Shown one piece after another: positions 24,254-32,666 of a DNA stretch of 39,803 nucleotides. Below the pieces are notes generated by a model. The model saw only the letters and a list, made by a program, of their open reading frames with translations, had not been told where the DNA came from and did not search any database. Numbering within the stretch: the first letter of the stretch is position 1; every line of letters starts with the position of its first letter. Made by a program: the position numbers and the translations under genes. Origin of the DNA: Flavobacteriaceae bacterium (GTDB taxonomy: Bacteria > Bacteroidota > Bacteroidia > Flavobacteriales > Flavobacteriaceae); assembly GCA_947451525.1 (NCBI GenBank), contig CANFZM010000025.1, positions 1 to 39,803 on the forward strand. The letters are read 5' to 3'.

Positions 24254-26422
24254 ATGAAGTCAATTAAACTTATTGCCCTTTTTATTTTAACAAGTTTTTC
24301 TCTTGTTGCGCAGCAAAAAATTTCGGTAGAAGAAATTTATACTGGAGCCTTTCGTGCCAAAGCAATGGACGAATTACAATCCTTAAAAAACACCAATCAA
24401 TATACCGTTCTTAACTCGGATAGAGCCACTAGAACCCAACAAATTGATTTATTTGATTATGCTACCTTGCAAAAAGTGGCTACGTTAATTGACACTAAAA
24501 ACATTCCTTCTTTAGCCGATGGAATTGATAGTTTCACTTTTAGCAACGACGAAAAGCAAATTCTTATTGCTAATAATACTAATCCTATTTTTCGTCATTC
24601 GTTTACCGCGGATTATTATTTGTATAACATCGCAACCAAAGAAATCACTAAATTATTGGATCAAGTTCAGGAGCCTACATTTTCTCCAGATGGAACTAAA
24701 ATTGGTTATGCTAAAGCAAATGATTTATTTGTTTTGGATTTAATTTCTAAAAAAACAACTCAAATCACTACCGACGGAAAGAAAAATTCCATCATTAACG
24801 GAATTACCGACTGGGTTTACGAAGAAGAATTTGCTTTTGTAAGAGCCTTCGATTGGAGTGCCGATAGTAAAAAATTAGCCTTCATCCGTTTTGATGAAAG
24901 CGAAGTTCCTGAGTTTTCAATGACTATTTACAAAAAAGATTTATACCCAACGGTGGAAACTTTTAAATATCCAAAAGCAGGAGAAAAAAACGCAGTGGTT
25001 TCCTTATTTGTTTATGATGTTGCAGCGGCTACTTCAAAAGCGATTTCTTTAGGAAATTATTCGGATTTCTATATTGCTAGAATGAAATGGACTAACGATG
25101 CTAACGTACTTTGTGCTCAAGTTTTAAACCGTCACCAAGACAATTTAGATTTGATTTTTGTAGATGGAACTACTGGCGTTGCTAAAGTAGTTATGAACGA
25201 AAAAGACGCGGCTTATGTGGATGTTACCGATAATTTAACGTTCCTGAAAGACAACAGTTACATTTGGACTTCCGAAAAAGACGGGTACAACCATATTTAT
25301 TTATACGACAAAACTGGAAAGTTAAAAAACCAAGTTACTAAAGGCAACTGGGAAGTAACTTCTTATTATGGTTTTGACGAAAAATCGAAAACGGTTTATT
25401 ACCAATCAACCGAAAATGGTTCTACTGTGAGAGATGTGTATAAAATTTCGCTTGACGGAAAAAACAAAGTAAAACTATCCCAACAAGTAGGTACTAACGG
25501 GGCAACTTTCAGTCCAAATTTTGATTATTTTATTAACACCTATTCATCTGCAACTACTCCGCCAACCTATTCTTTGAATAACTCTAAAGACGGAAAACAA
25601 GTAAAAGGGATTGTTGACAACATAGCACTTACCGAAAAGTTAAAAAAATACAATCTTCCAACGAAAGAGTTTTTTGAATTGACTACCGAAAAAGGCAACA
25701 AACTAAACGCTTGGATGATTAAGCCAAAAGATTTTGATGCCACAAAAAAATATCCGGTATTTATGTACCAATATTCTGGACCAGGTTCACAACAAGTGGC
25801 TAACGATTGGTTGGATGCTAACGATATGTGGTTTATGATGCTATCCCAACAAGGATATATCACGGTTTGTGTAGATGGAAGAGGAACTGGATTTAAAGGT
25901 GCTGCTTTCAAAAAAATGACTCAAAAAGAGTTAGGAAAATATGAAGTAGAAGATCAAATTGATGCTGCAAAAGTAATTGGAAATTATTCTTACGTAGATA
26001 AAACTAGAATTGGTATATTTGGCTGGTCGTTTGGAGGATTTATGGCAAGCAACTGTATTCTTAAAGGTGCCGATGTGTTTAAGATGGCAATTGCAGTGGC
26101 ACCAGTTACAAACTGGCGTTTCTATGATAGCATTTATACCGAACGTTACATGCAAACACCACAAGAAAACGCAAGTGGTTATGATACTAACTCGCCTATA
26201 AATTTTGCAGACAAATTAAAAGGAAATTTCCTTTTAATTCATGGAACTGCTGACGACAATGTGCATTTTCAAAATTCGATGCAGTTTATAGAAGCCTTGG
26301 TTCAAGCCAACAAACAATTTGATTGGGCGGTGTATCCCGACAAAAACCACGGAATTTATGGTGGTAAAACTAGAATTCAGTTGTTTAACAAAATGACGAA
26401 TTTTATAAAAGAGAAACTATAA
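24254..26422 (+). CDS. dipeptidyl peptidase IV (S9 family serine peptidase)
   Basis: 722 aa. Signal peptide MKSIKLIALFILTSFSLVAQ sends it to the periplasm. An eight-bladed propeller comes first, then the alpha/beta hydrolase domain. The catalytic triad is Ser592 in GWSFGG, Asp667 (or 668) in GTADDNVHF and His699 in DKNHGIYGG. The DWVYEEEF block (186-193) holds the paired Glu residues that grip the free N terminus of the substrate in DPP IV, so it should release X-Pro or X-Ala dipeptides. Directly followed, 29 nt on, by a POT peptide transporter, giving a peptide degradation and uptake unit. Confidence 0.93.
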   Translation: MKSIKLIALFILTSFSLVAQQKISVEEIYTGAFRAKAMDELQSLKNTNQYTVLNSDRATRTQQIDLFDYATLQKVATLIDTKNIPSLADGIDSFTFSNDEKQILIANNTNPIFRHSFTADYYLYNIATKEITKLLDQVQEPTFSPDGTKIGYAKANDLFVLDLISKKTTQITTDGKKNSIINGITDWVYEEEFAFVRAFDWSADSKKLAFIRFDESEVPEFSMTIYKKDLYPTVETFKYPKAGEKNAVVSLFVYDVAAATSKAISLGNYSDFYIARMKWTNDANVLCAQVLNRHQDNLDLIFVDGTTGVAKVVMNEKDAAYVDVTDNLTFLKDNSYIWTSEKDGYNHIYLYDKTGKLKNQVTKGNWEVTSYYGFDEKSKTVYYQSTENGSTVRDVYKISLDGKNKVKLSQQVGTNGATFSPNFDYFINTYSSATTPPTYSLNNSKDGKQVKGIVDNIALTEKLKKYNLPTKEFFELTTEKGNKLNAWMIKPKDFDATKKYPVFMYQYSGPGSQQVANDWLDANDMWFMMLSQQGYITVCVDGRGTGFKGAAFKKMTQKELGKYEVEDQIDAAKVIGNYSYVDKTRIGIFGWSFGGFMASNCILKGADVFKMAIAVAPVTNWRFYDSIYTERYMQTPQENASGYDTNSPINFADKLKGNFLLIHGTADDNVHFQNSMQFIEALVQANKQFDWAVYPDKNHGIYGGKTRIQLFNKMTNFIKEKL

Positions 26423-26451
26423 CAAACTAAATAAAACTAAAACTATTAAAA

Positions 26452-28128
26452 ATGAGTGAAACAGCAGTAAAAACAAGTCATCCAAAAGGACTTTGGGTAT
26501 TATTTGGAACCGAAATGTGGGAACGTTTCAACTTCTACGGAATGCGAGCAATTTTAACCTTATTTTTGGTTAATTCCTTAATGATGAAAGAAGAAGATGC
26601 CTCCTTAATTTATGGAGGGTTTTTAGGACTTTGTTATTTGACTCCAATGTTAGGAGGCTTTATCTCCGATCGTTTTTTTGGAAACAGAAATTGCATTATA
26701 CTTGGAGGATTAATGATGGCTACAGGTCAGTTTTTACTTTTTACTAGTGCGAGTGTTTTTGGAACCAATATTCCGTTTGCAACAACCTTAATGTGGATAG
26801 CCTTAGGAATTATTGTTTTTGGAAATGGATTTTTCAAACCAAATATTTCTTCTATGGTTGGAAGTTTGTATCCAAAACAAGAAAAAAGCAAACTAGATAC
26901 AGCATTTACTATTTTCTACATGGGAATTAACTTAGGTGCTTTCTTAGGTCAATTAATTTGCCCAATAGTAGGAGATGTTAAAGATTCAGGTGGGGTTAGA
27001 GATATTCACGCTTTCAAATGGGGATTCTTAGCTGCATCTATTGCAATGTTAATTGGGACAGCGGTTTTCTATTTCTTGAAAAACAAATATGTAATTACTC
27101 CAGAAGGAAGACCTTTAGGAGGATTACCAAAAAATAATGTGAACGATGATTATGAAGAAGGAGAATCTCAAAAAGCTGTATTCTCGCAAACGGCTTTAAT
27201 TGGAGCAGTTGTTGCGTTTATTGGTTTAGGTTTGACTTTTCATTTTGTTTTTGGGCAAAATGCTATTTACTCTTTAATTTATGCTAGTGGTTTATCTTTA
27301 GCAGGATTAATTATCTCTGATTCGTCACTTACTAAAGTTGAAAAAGACAGAATTAAAGTAATTTATATTGTTGCATTTTTCGTAATATTCTTTTGGGCTG
27401 CCTTTGAACAAGCAGGATCTTCCTTGACTTTCATTGCCGATAACCAATGCGATAGAAACTTCTTCGGATACAATATGCCACCTTCAATGGTGCAAATTTT
27501 CAACGGATTATTCGTAGTTGCTTTTGCTGTTCCATTCAGTATGTTATGGGATTATCTAAGAAGTAAAGACAGAGAACCAATCTCTCCAGTAAAACAAGCC
27601 GTTGGTTTAGCCTTAGTAGCTTTGAGTTATTTCATTATTGCTCACAATGTAAAAGATTTAGGAAACAACGGATTATTAGCTATCAAATGGTTAATCCTTT
27701 TGTATTTAATTCAAACTTGTGCGGAGTTGTGTTTATCTCCTATCGGATTGTCTTTAGTGGGTAAATTATCTCCAAAACGTTTCTCTTCTTTATTGTACGG
27801 TGTTTTCTTTTTATCCAATGCTTCTGGTTATGCCTTAGCGGGAACTCTTGGTTCTATCTTGCCAGCAACTGGAGACAAATTCAATAAAGCAAAAGAAATG
27901 GGGATTGATTTACAAGCGGTTTTAGATAAAAAAATAACGCTAACTGCCGAGCAATTAAAATTATTGGCAGACAATCAAATTACAGATCACAATCCTGTTT
28001 TTGCAGGTTTTGAAATCCACAATTTATTTGAATTCTTTATGGTATTCGTTATTCTTTGCGGACTTGCGTCTATAATTTTAATGGCACTTACTCCTAAATT
28101 GAAAAAAATGATGCACGGAGTTCGTTAA
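26452..28128 (+). CDS. POT/PTR family proton-dependent oligopeptide transporter (first copy)
   Basis: 558 aa, about 12-14 transmembrane helices. The POT signature ExxERFxxYG occurs as EMWERFNFYGMRA (from about residue 21), with GFFKPNISSMVGSLY and FYMGINLGAFLGQ as further family motifs. It imports di- and tripeptides with protons through the inner membrane. It follows DPP IV with a 29-nt gap and no terminator, so they are probably co-transcribed. A loop of about 60 residues near the C-terminal end (GDKFNKAKEMGIDLQAVLDK) is larger than in the second copy. Confidence 0.93.
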   Translation: MSETAVKTSHPKGLWVLFGTEMWERFNFYGMRAILTLFLVNSLMMKEEDASLIYGGFLGLCYLTPMLGGFISDRFFGNRNCIILGGLMMATGQFLLFTSASVFGTNIPFATTLMWIALGIIVFGNGFFKPNISSMVGSLYPKQEKSKLDTAFTIFYMGINLGAFLGQLICPIVGDVKDSGGVRDIHAFKWGFLAASIAMLIGTAVFYFLKNKYVITPEGRPLGGLPKNNVNDDYEEGESQKAVFSQTALIGAVVAFIGLGLTFHFVFGQNAIYSLIYASGLSLAGLIISDSSLTKVEKDRIKVIYIVAFFVIFFWAAFEQAGSSLTFIADNQCDRNFFGYNMPPSMVQIFNGLFVVAFAVPFSMLWDYLRSKDREPISPVKQAVGLALVALSYFIIAHNVKDLGNNGLLAIKWLILLYLIQTCAELCLSPIGLSLVGKLSPKRFSSLLYGVFFLSNASGYALAGTLGSILPATGDKFNKAKEMGIDLQAVLDKKITLTAEQLKLLADNQITDHNPVFAGFEIHNLFEFFMVFVILCGLASIILMALTPKLKKMMHGVR

Positions 28129-28154
28129 TCATTATAAAAATATTTTATATCTTT

Positions 28155-28188
28155 CAAACCTACAAGAATTCTTGTAGGTTTGTTTTTT
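28155..28188 (+). terminator. terminator between the two POT genes
   Basis: Perfect 28-bp palindrome (28155-28182, centre GAATTC) followed by six T. It should limit transcription into the second transporter, which then either needs its own promoter or depends on readthrough. Confidence 0.8.
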
Positions 28189-28202
28189 AAATCAATATGT
28201 AA

Positions 28203-29714
28203 ATGAATCCAAATCAAACTTTAGAACAAATTCAAAACTTCAAAGGGAAGTATCCAAAACAACTGTGGTATTTATTTTTTAGTGAAATGTGGGAACGCTT
28301 TTGTTTCTATGGCATGCGCGGTATGCTTGTGGTTTTTATGGTAAGCCACTTAGGTATGAATGAAAAAATAGCTAATCTACAATATGGAGCAACTCAAGCT
28401 TGGGTATATGCTTTTACATTTATCGGAGGTTTATTTGCAGATAAAATCCTAGGGTTAAGAAAATCCCTTTTTTGGGGCGGAATATTAATGATTGTAGGGA
28501 GTATCATTTTGGCAATTAATCCTGTAAATTACTTTTTTATTGGAATTGGATTTACAATTGTTGGAACTGGTTTTTTCAAGCCCAACATATCTTCTATGGT
28601 AGGGCAATTATATAAAGATGGCGATAATAGAACTGATGCAGGTTTTTCTTTCTTTTATATGGGAGTTAATCTTGGAGCTTTAATAGGAGGATATATCTGT
28701 ATTGCTGTTGCGGAAGGCTCCATGTGGCAATCGTTAGTTCCAGAATATTTGCGTTGGAATGTCGGATTTGGATTTGCAGCTCTGGTTATGATTATTAGTT
28801 TGCTGACTTTTACACAAACGCAAAAAAGTTTGGGTCCAATTGGTCTTTCTCCTTTAGCAAATATTGAAAAATCAAAAAGGAAAAATTTAGAAATAGCAAC
28901 ATTTATAGGTTCCTTACTAATTGTGCCAATTATAATTTTAATGGTTGAAAATACCGAATATACCAAATGGTTTATGATTTTTATCGGTCCTGCATCTATT
29001 CTTTATTTAATTTATGAGATGCGAAGTTTTACCATTTCGGAAAATAAAAAGTTAGTAGCAGCTGTAATTTTCATGTTGTTTTCCATTGTTTTTTGGGCTT
29101 TTTTCGAGCAAAGTGGTGGTTCCTTGAGTCTATTTGCAGCCAATAACTTGAATAATACTATAGCAGGAGTTAAATTAAGTCCGAATGGAATAAACAATTC
29201 TGCCAACTCCTTTTTTGTTATTGGTTTCGCAGCATTAGTTGGATTAGTTTGGTTGTGGATGGGTAAGCGAAAAATTGAACCAAATACAGTAATTAAATTT
29301 GGAATTGCATTTTTATTTCTTGCTGGCGGTTTTTGGGTATTTTATTATACCAAATTTTTTGCAGGTGCCGATGGAAAGACTTCTTTAGGATTGTTTACAT
29401 TTGGTTGGTTCATAATTACTTTTGGAGAATTATGCCTTTCCCCAATAGGGATGTCGGCAATGACAAAGCTCTCGCCAAAGAAAACACAAGCGGTAATTAT
29501 GGGAATGTGGTTTTTGGCTAGTTCTTATGGGCAATATTTTGCAGGTTTATTAGGAGCCAATATTGCAGAAGCTTCTGAAAAATCTTCCAATGCAGCAAAA
29601 CTAATTGTATATGCAGATGGTTATAAACAACTTGGTCTTTATGCCTTAATTGCAGGAGTAATTTTAATAGCAATATCACCATTAATTAAAAAATTAATGC
29701 AAGAAGTAAAATAA
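28203..29714 (+). CDS. POT/PTR family proton-dependent oligopeptide transporter (second copy)
   Basis: 503 aa, a diverged paralogue of the upstream transporter. It keeps the same signature (EMWERFCFYGMRG), GFFKPNISSMVGQLY and FYMGVNLGALIGG, but has different loops and lacks the long C-terminal insertion. Two adjacent copies suggest different peptide preferences or expression conditions. The start is 14 nt after the terminator T run, and no TAnnTTTG box fits in that gap, so expression may rely on readthrough. Confidence 0.92.
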   Translation: MNPNQTLEQIQNFKGKYPKQLWYLFFSEMWERFCFYGMRGMLVVFMVSHLGMNEKIANLQYGATQAWVYAFTFIGGLFADKILGLRKSLFWGGILMIVGSIILAINPVNYFFIGIGFTIVGTGFFKPNISSMVGQLYKDGDNRTDAGFSFFYMGVNLGALIGGYICIAVAEGSMWQSLVPEYLRWNVGFGFAALVMIISLLTFTQTQKSLGPIGLSPLANIEKSKRKNLEIATFIGSLLIVPIIILMVENTEYTKWFMIFIGPASILYLIYEMRSFTISENKKLVAAVIFMLFSIVFWAFFEQSGGSLSLFAANNLNNTIAGVKLSPNGINNSANSFFVIGFAALVGLVWLWMGKRKIEPNTVIKFGIAFLFLAGGFWVFYYTKFFAGADGKTSLGLFTFGWFIITFGELCLSPIGMSAMTKLSPKKTQAVIMGMWFLASSYGQYFAGLLGANIAEASEKSSNAAKLIVYADGYKQLGLYALIAGVILIAISPLIKKLMQEVK

Positions 29715-29762
29715 ATTTATTAAATTTCGGGATTATTATTTAAAACAGATTTAATACACAAT

Positions 29763-30290
29763 ATGAAAAAGATATTTATTACATTATTATTGGTTGTTTC
29801 AGGAATAACAGCTCGTGCGCAAGAAGGACAAACTTGGTTCACCGATATTAATAAAGCAATTGAAGCGTCAAGACAAGAACAAAAACCATTGTTTTTATTT
29901 TTTACAGGAAGTGACTGGTGTGGTTGGTGTATAAAATTGCAGAATGAAGTTTTTAAAACTCCTGAATTTACTGCTTGGGCAAAAGACCATGCTATTTTGG
30001 TAGAATTAGATTATCCAAGAAGAACTCCACAATCGGATGAAATAAAAGCACAAAATGGGCAATTGCAACAAATGTTTAAAGTACAAGGATATCCAACTGT
30101 TTGGTTCGTTAAGCCAACAGTTAAAGAAGATGGTAAGATTAATTTAGAACAATTAGGAAGTACGGGTTATCTTGCAGGTGGACCTACAACTTGGATTACA
30201 AGTGCAAATACTATAATTAAAAATTTTGTTGCAGACCCAAAACCTGCTCCGGTAGCAAAATCTAAAAAAGCGAAGACAAAAAAAGCTTAA
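29763..30290 (+). CDS. periplasmic thioredoxin-family protein (WCGWC)
   Basis: 175 aa. Signal peptide MKKIFITLLLVVSGITARAQ. A thioredoxin fold follows with the active site DWCGWC: Cys53 and Cys56 with Gly-Trp between them. The cis-Pro loop is VQGYPTVWF. The C terminus is a Lys-rich tail (KSKKAKTKKA). CGWC differs from the CGPC of classical thioredoxin and is found in DUF255-like and DsbD-gamma-like periplasmic proteins. A role in disulfide reduction or repair in the periplasm is likely; the partner is unknown. It lies 48 nt after the second POT gene and may share its transcript. Confidence 0.85.
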   Translation: MKKIFITLLLVVSGITARAQEGQTWFTDINKAIEASRQEQKPLFLFFTGSDWCGWCIKLQNEVFKTPEFTAWAKDHAILVELDYPRRTPQSDEIKAQNGQLQQMFKVQGYPTVWFVKPTVKEDGKINLEQLGSTGYLAGGPTTWITSANTIIKNFVADPKPAPVAKSKKAKTKKA

Positions 30291-32324
30291 TTATAATTTA
30301 AAGAATCCCTTTTCGGCAGTGTCGTGAAAAGGGATTTTTTCTTTTTCACAAGTTGCTTTCCATGCCTTACAATACGATTTAAAATTGGATGCATCTACTA
30401 CAACTTTTTGCGGCTTCCAATTTAGGAATACTCTTTCTAAATTAATTTTAGGCGAATTAATCAACAGTAAAATATCTGGTCGCTGTTTTTCAAGATATAC
30501 TCCAGAAGAATCGATTATTAGTATTTTTTTATTTTTGAAATACAGTAAATTGGAAATAGGTTTCTTCATTTGAATGGAACAATAATTAGCTACCAAATAA
30601 GACTTCAAAACCAAATTAGCATTTGCGTTTTTTTCTAAATCCTTTGAAAAAAATACCGTAACCTTATCCCCAATTCTTTCGGTGAAAATGCTAGTGCCTT
30701 GTTTATTAAAAACAATAAATTCCTGTGTCTTTTGATTGGAATATTTAATTGGAATAGCAATTACTTGTAAAATAATAATTGAAAATAAGGCTGCAATAAA
30801 TTTTCTATAGTTTGGTTTTTTTGTCCAAATAATAATGCTGAAAATCACCAAATACAAACCCCACATGCTTAAAAAATGAAGTGGAATATCTTTAAAAACG
30901 AAATTTTCAAACGAAGCAACCCAAGCAATTATTTTATCCAATAACCATATGCTCCATTCTAATGCTTTTAATAAAGGTATCCAAACCCAATCGAAGGCGG
31001 CAAATAGCATAACGATTACTCCAAGTCCTAAAATTAACGACATCCCCGGAAGTATAATAATATTGGTTACAAAGAATAAACTTGGAAATTGATGGAAATA
31101 ATAAATACTCATCGGGAAAGTACCTATTTGTGCTGCGAAAGAAACGGTAATAATATCCCAAAAATAGCTGACAATTTTATATTTCGGATTCCATGCAGAA
31201 GCTAATAAAGGTTGCAACCAAACTATAAAATAAAGAGCGACATAACTCAACTGAAAACCAACATCAAACAAAAAAGATGGTTGAAATAGCAAAATAAGCA
31301 ATGCAGAAACTGCTAAAGTATTATAGATATTAATGCTTCTTCGTAGGTACATTCCTACTGCAACAAAAGAAAACATAGTTACCGAGCGCACTACCGATGG
31401 TGCTAAACCAGCTAATATTCCAAAGGCCCATAAAAAGGTAATTACAATAATCAATTTGATTGTAGAACCCATTCTAGTATTTGGAATTGGCTTTAACAAA
31501 AATGTAATAAAAAGCAAAATAAAACCAACGTGCAAACCAGAAACCGACAATACATGTACTGCTCCAGCATATTGATAATCCCGAACAACTTCGGGAGAAA
31601 TATCTTGTTGTTGTCCTAATATTAAGGCAACTACAACGCTTAATTCTGATTTATGAAAATGATTCTTTTCTAAGTTTTTAATAATTCGGTTTCGCAACAA
31701 ACTCGCATAATAGGCAATGCTTTTATCTATTGTAGAACCTATTTGAATATCCGAAGCCTCCACATACAATTGCCCATAAATTTGTTGGTTTTCCAAATAG
31801 CTTCCATAATCAAATTGGTTAGGGTTATTAGGATTTCTATTTTTATAAAACGGACCAGTTACTTTAAGATTGGCACCGATTTCCATGGAAGGAATAGGTT
31901 GGTTCTTTTTTATGTTCAATAGAACTTTACCATAACTTTCTTTCCCGTTAAGGGTAATCATTTGAGCAACATACCGATCATTAACAGCCGTATTTTTCAG
32001 TTTTTCTTTTATGCTAATTGTTGCCGTATAGTTCTTGTTTTGCGTAGTAATAAAATGAATATAATGGAGTTTATTTCGAGTTTGATTGTTAGAAACAAAG
32101 GTGAAAACTCCTATCACAAAAGCGGAAAAAAGCGCAGCAATTCCAAAGTAATTTTTTGGAAATATACTTTTTTTAAGTAAAAAATAGATAGTTACAACTG
32201 CTATAAAACTAATTATTAAAGCAATTAAAGTAACTAAAAAAGGCGGTTTTGTATAATGAGCCAAGAGCAACCCAAGTACAAAACAGCCTGTAATTTTAAT
32301 TAATGGAAATTGTAATACTCTCAT
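30291..32324 (-). CDS. ComEC/Rec2 family competence-type membrane protein
   Basis: 677 aa. N-terminal DUF4131-like segment with membrane helices and an OB-like beta region (about 1-200), then the polytopic Competence domain with the family motif AVHVLSVSGLHVGFILLF (about 252-270). In full ComEC proteins, which carry single-stranded DNA across the inner membrane, a metallo-beta-lactamase domain follows. Here the last 150 residues have that domain's layout (VFNKQGTSIFTER, ILLLINSPKINLERVFLNW) but no HxHxDH metal motif, so the nuclease centre seems lost. The stop codon directly abuts the stop of the convergent thioredoxin-like gene, and the trx terminator lies inside this coding region. Confidence 0.88.
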   Translation of the reverse strand: MRVLQFPLIKITGCFVLGLLLAHYTKPPFLVTLIALIISFIAVVTIYFLLKKSIFPKNYFGIAALFSAFVIGVFTFVSNNQTRNKLHYIHFITTQNKNYTATISIKEKLKNTAVNDRYVAQMITLNGKESYGKVLLNIKKNQPIPSMEIGANLKVTGPFYKNRNPNNPNQFDYGSYLENQQIYGQLYVEASDIQIGSTIDKSIAYYASLLRNRIIKNLEKNHFHKSELSVVVALILGQQQDISPEVVRDYQYAGAVHVLSVSGLHVGFILLFITFLLKPIPNTRMGSTIKLIIVITFLWAFGILAGLAPSVVRSVTMFSFVAVGMYLRRSINIYNTLAVSALLILLFQPSFLFDVGFQLSYVALYFIVWLQPLLASAWNPKYKIVSYFWDIITVSFAAQIGTFPMSIYYFHQFPSLFFVTNIIILPGMSLILGLGVIVMLFAAFDWVWIPLLKALEWSIWLLDKIIAWVASFENFVFKDIPLHFLSMWGLYLVIFSIIIWTKKPNYRKFIAALFSIIILQVIAIPIKYSNQKTQEFIVFNKQGTSIFTERIGDKVTVFFSKDLEKNANANLVLKSYLVANYCSIQMKKPISNLLYFKNKKILIIDSSGVYLEKQRPDILLLINSPKINLERVFLNWKPQKVVVDASNFKSYCKAWKATCEKEKIPFHDTAEKGFFKL
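30304..30340 (+). terminator. terminator of the thioredoxin-like gene, located inside comEC
   Basis: Stem AATCCCTTTTC (30304-30314) pairs with GAAAAGGGATT (30326-30336), then T residues. It lies 14 nt past the trx stop codon and entirely within the 3' coding end of the convergent comEC gene. Confidence 0.7.
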
Positions 32325-32365
32325 TATACTAAAAGTACAAAAAAAGATTAAATTCTAAAAGATAT

Positions 32366-32575
32366 TTATTTCTTTTCTTTAGGAGCCGTACTTATCCCGA
32401 AAGGAAGATACAACGGACAAGAACCAATTAGGCTAGTAAGAGTAAAAATTACTGCTAAAGCCAAAAATACTATCCCTAATGTGCCTGAAACAACTCCTAA
32501 AAGATACAATGCAACAAAAATTGCTGCTACAATTAAGCGTATTAATTTATCTACGCTTCCCATGTTTTTTTTCAT
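32366..32575 (-). CDS. DUF2892 (YgaP-type) small inner-membrane protein
   Basis: 69 aa. MKKNMGSVDKLIRLIVAAIF begins the family pattern: a short Asn/Gly start, an Asp-Arg contact and the first membrane helix (about 11-28). A second helix (about 32-48) leads into the closing signature GSCPLYLPFGIST and a Lys-rich end. DUF2892 modules also form the membrane part of YgaP, a rhodanese; here there is no rhodanese domain. The single conserved Cys of the signature is present. It has its own promoter with an operator-like inverted repeat upstream. Confidence 0.85.
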   Translation of the reverse strand: MKKNMGSVDKLIRLIVAAIFVALYLLGVVSGTLGIVFLALAVIFTLTSLIGSCPLYLPFGISTAPKEKK

Positions 32576-32605
32576 AATAGTATAATTTAAATTAAAAATC
32601 TACTA

Positions 32606-32613
32606 CAAAAGTA
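32606..32613 (-). promoter_or_regulatory. promoter -7 box of the DUF2892 gene
   Basis: TACTTTTG on the minus strand matches TAnnTTTG exactly, 30 nt before the ATG. There is no TTG at the usual -33 position, which fits a promoter that needs an activator. Confidence 0.5.
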
Positions 32614-32633
32614 AACGCAAATAATTCATTAGA

Positions 32634-32649
32634 TGTAACCTAAGTTACA
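32634..32649. promoter_or_regulatory. operator-like inverted repeat TGTAAC-N4-GTTACA
   Basis: A perfect 6-bp inverted repeat with 4-bp spacing, of the GTA-N8-TAC kind bound by some Crp/Fnr-family regulators. Its centre (32641.5) falls about 39-42 bp upstream of the predicted start of the DUF2892 transcript, the usual place for a class II activator site. The regulator is not identified. Confidence 0.4.
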
Positions 32650-32666
32650 ACTTGAAATTATAGAAT

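Noticed and set aside
25567..25911. 114-codon minus-strand frame inside dipeptidyl peptidase IV
   Set aside because: Antisense shadow of a well-conserved enzyme; no start signal or motif.
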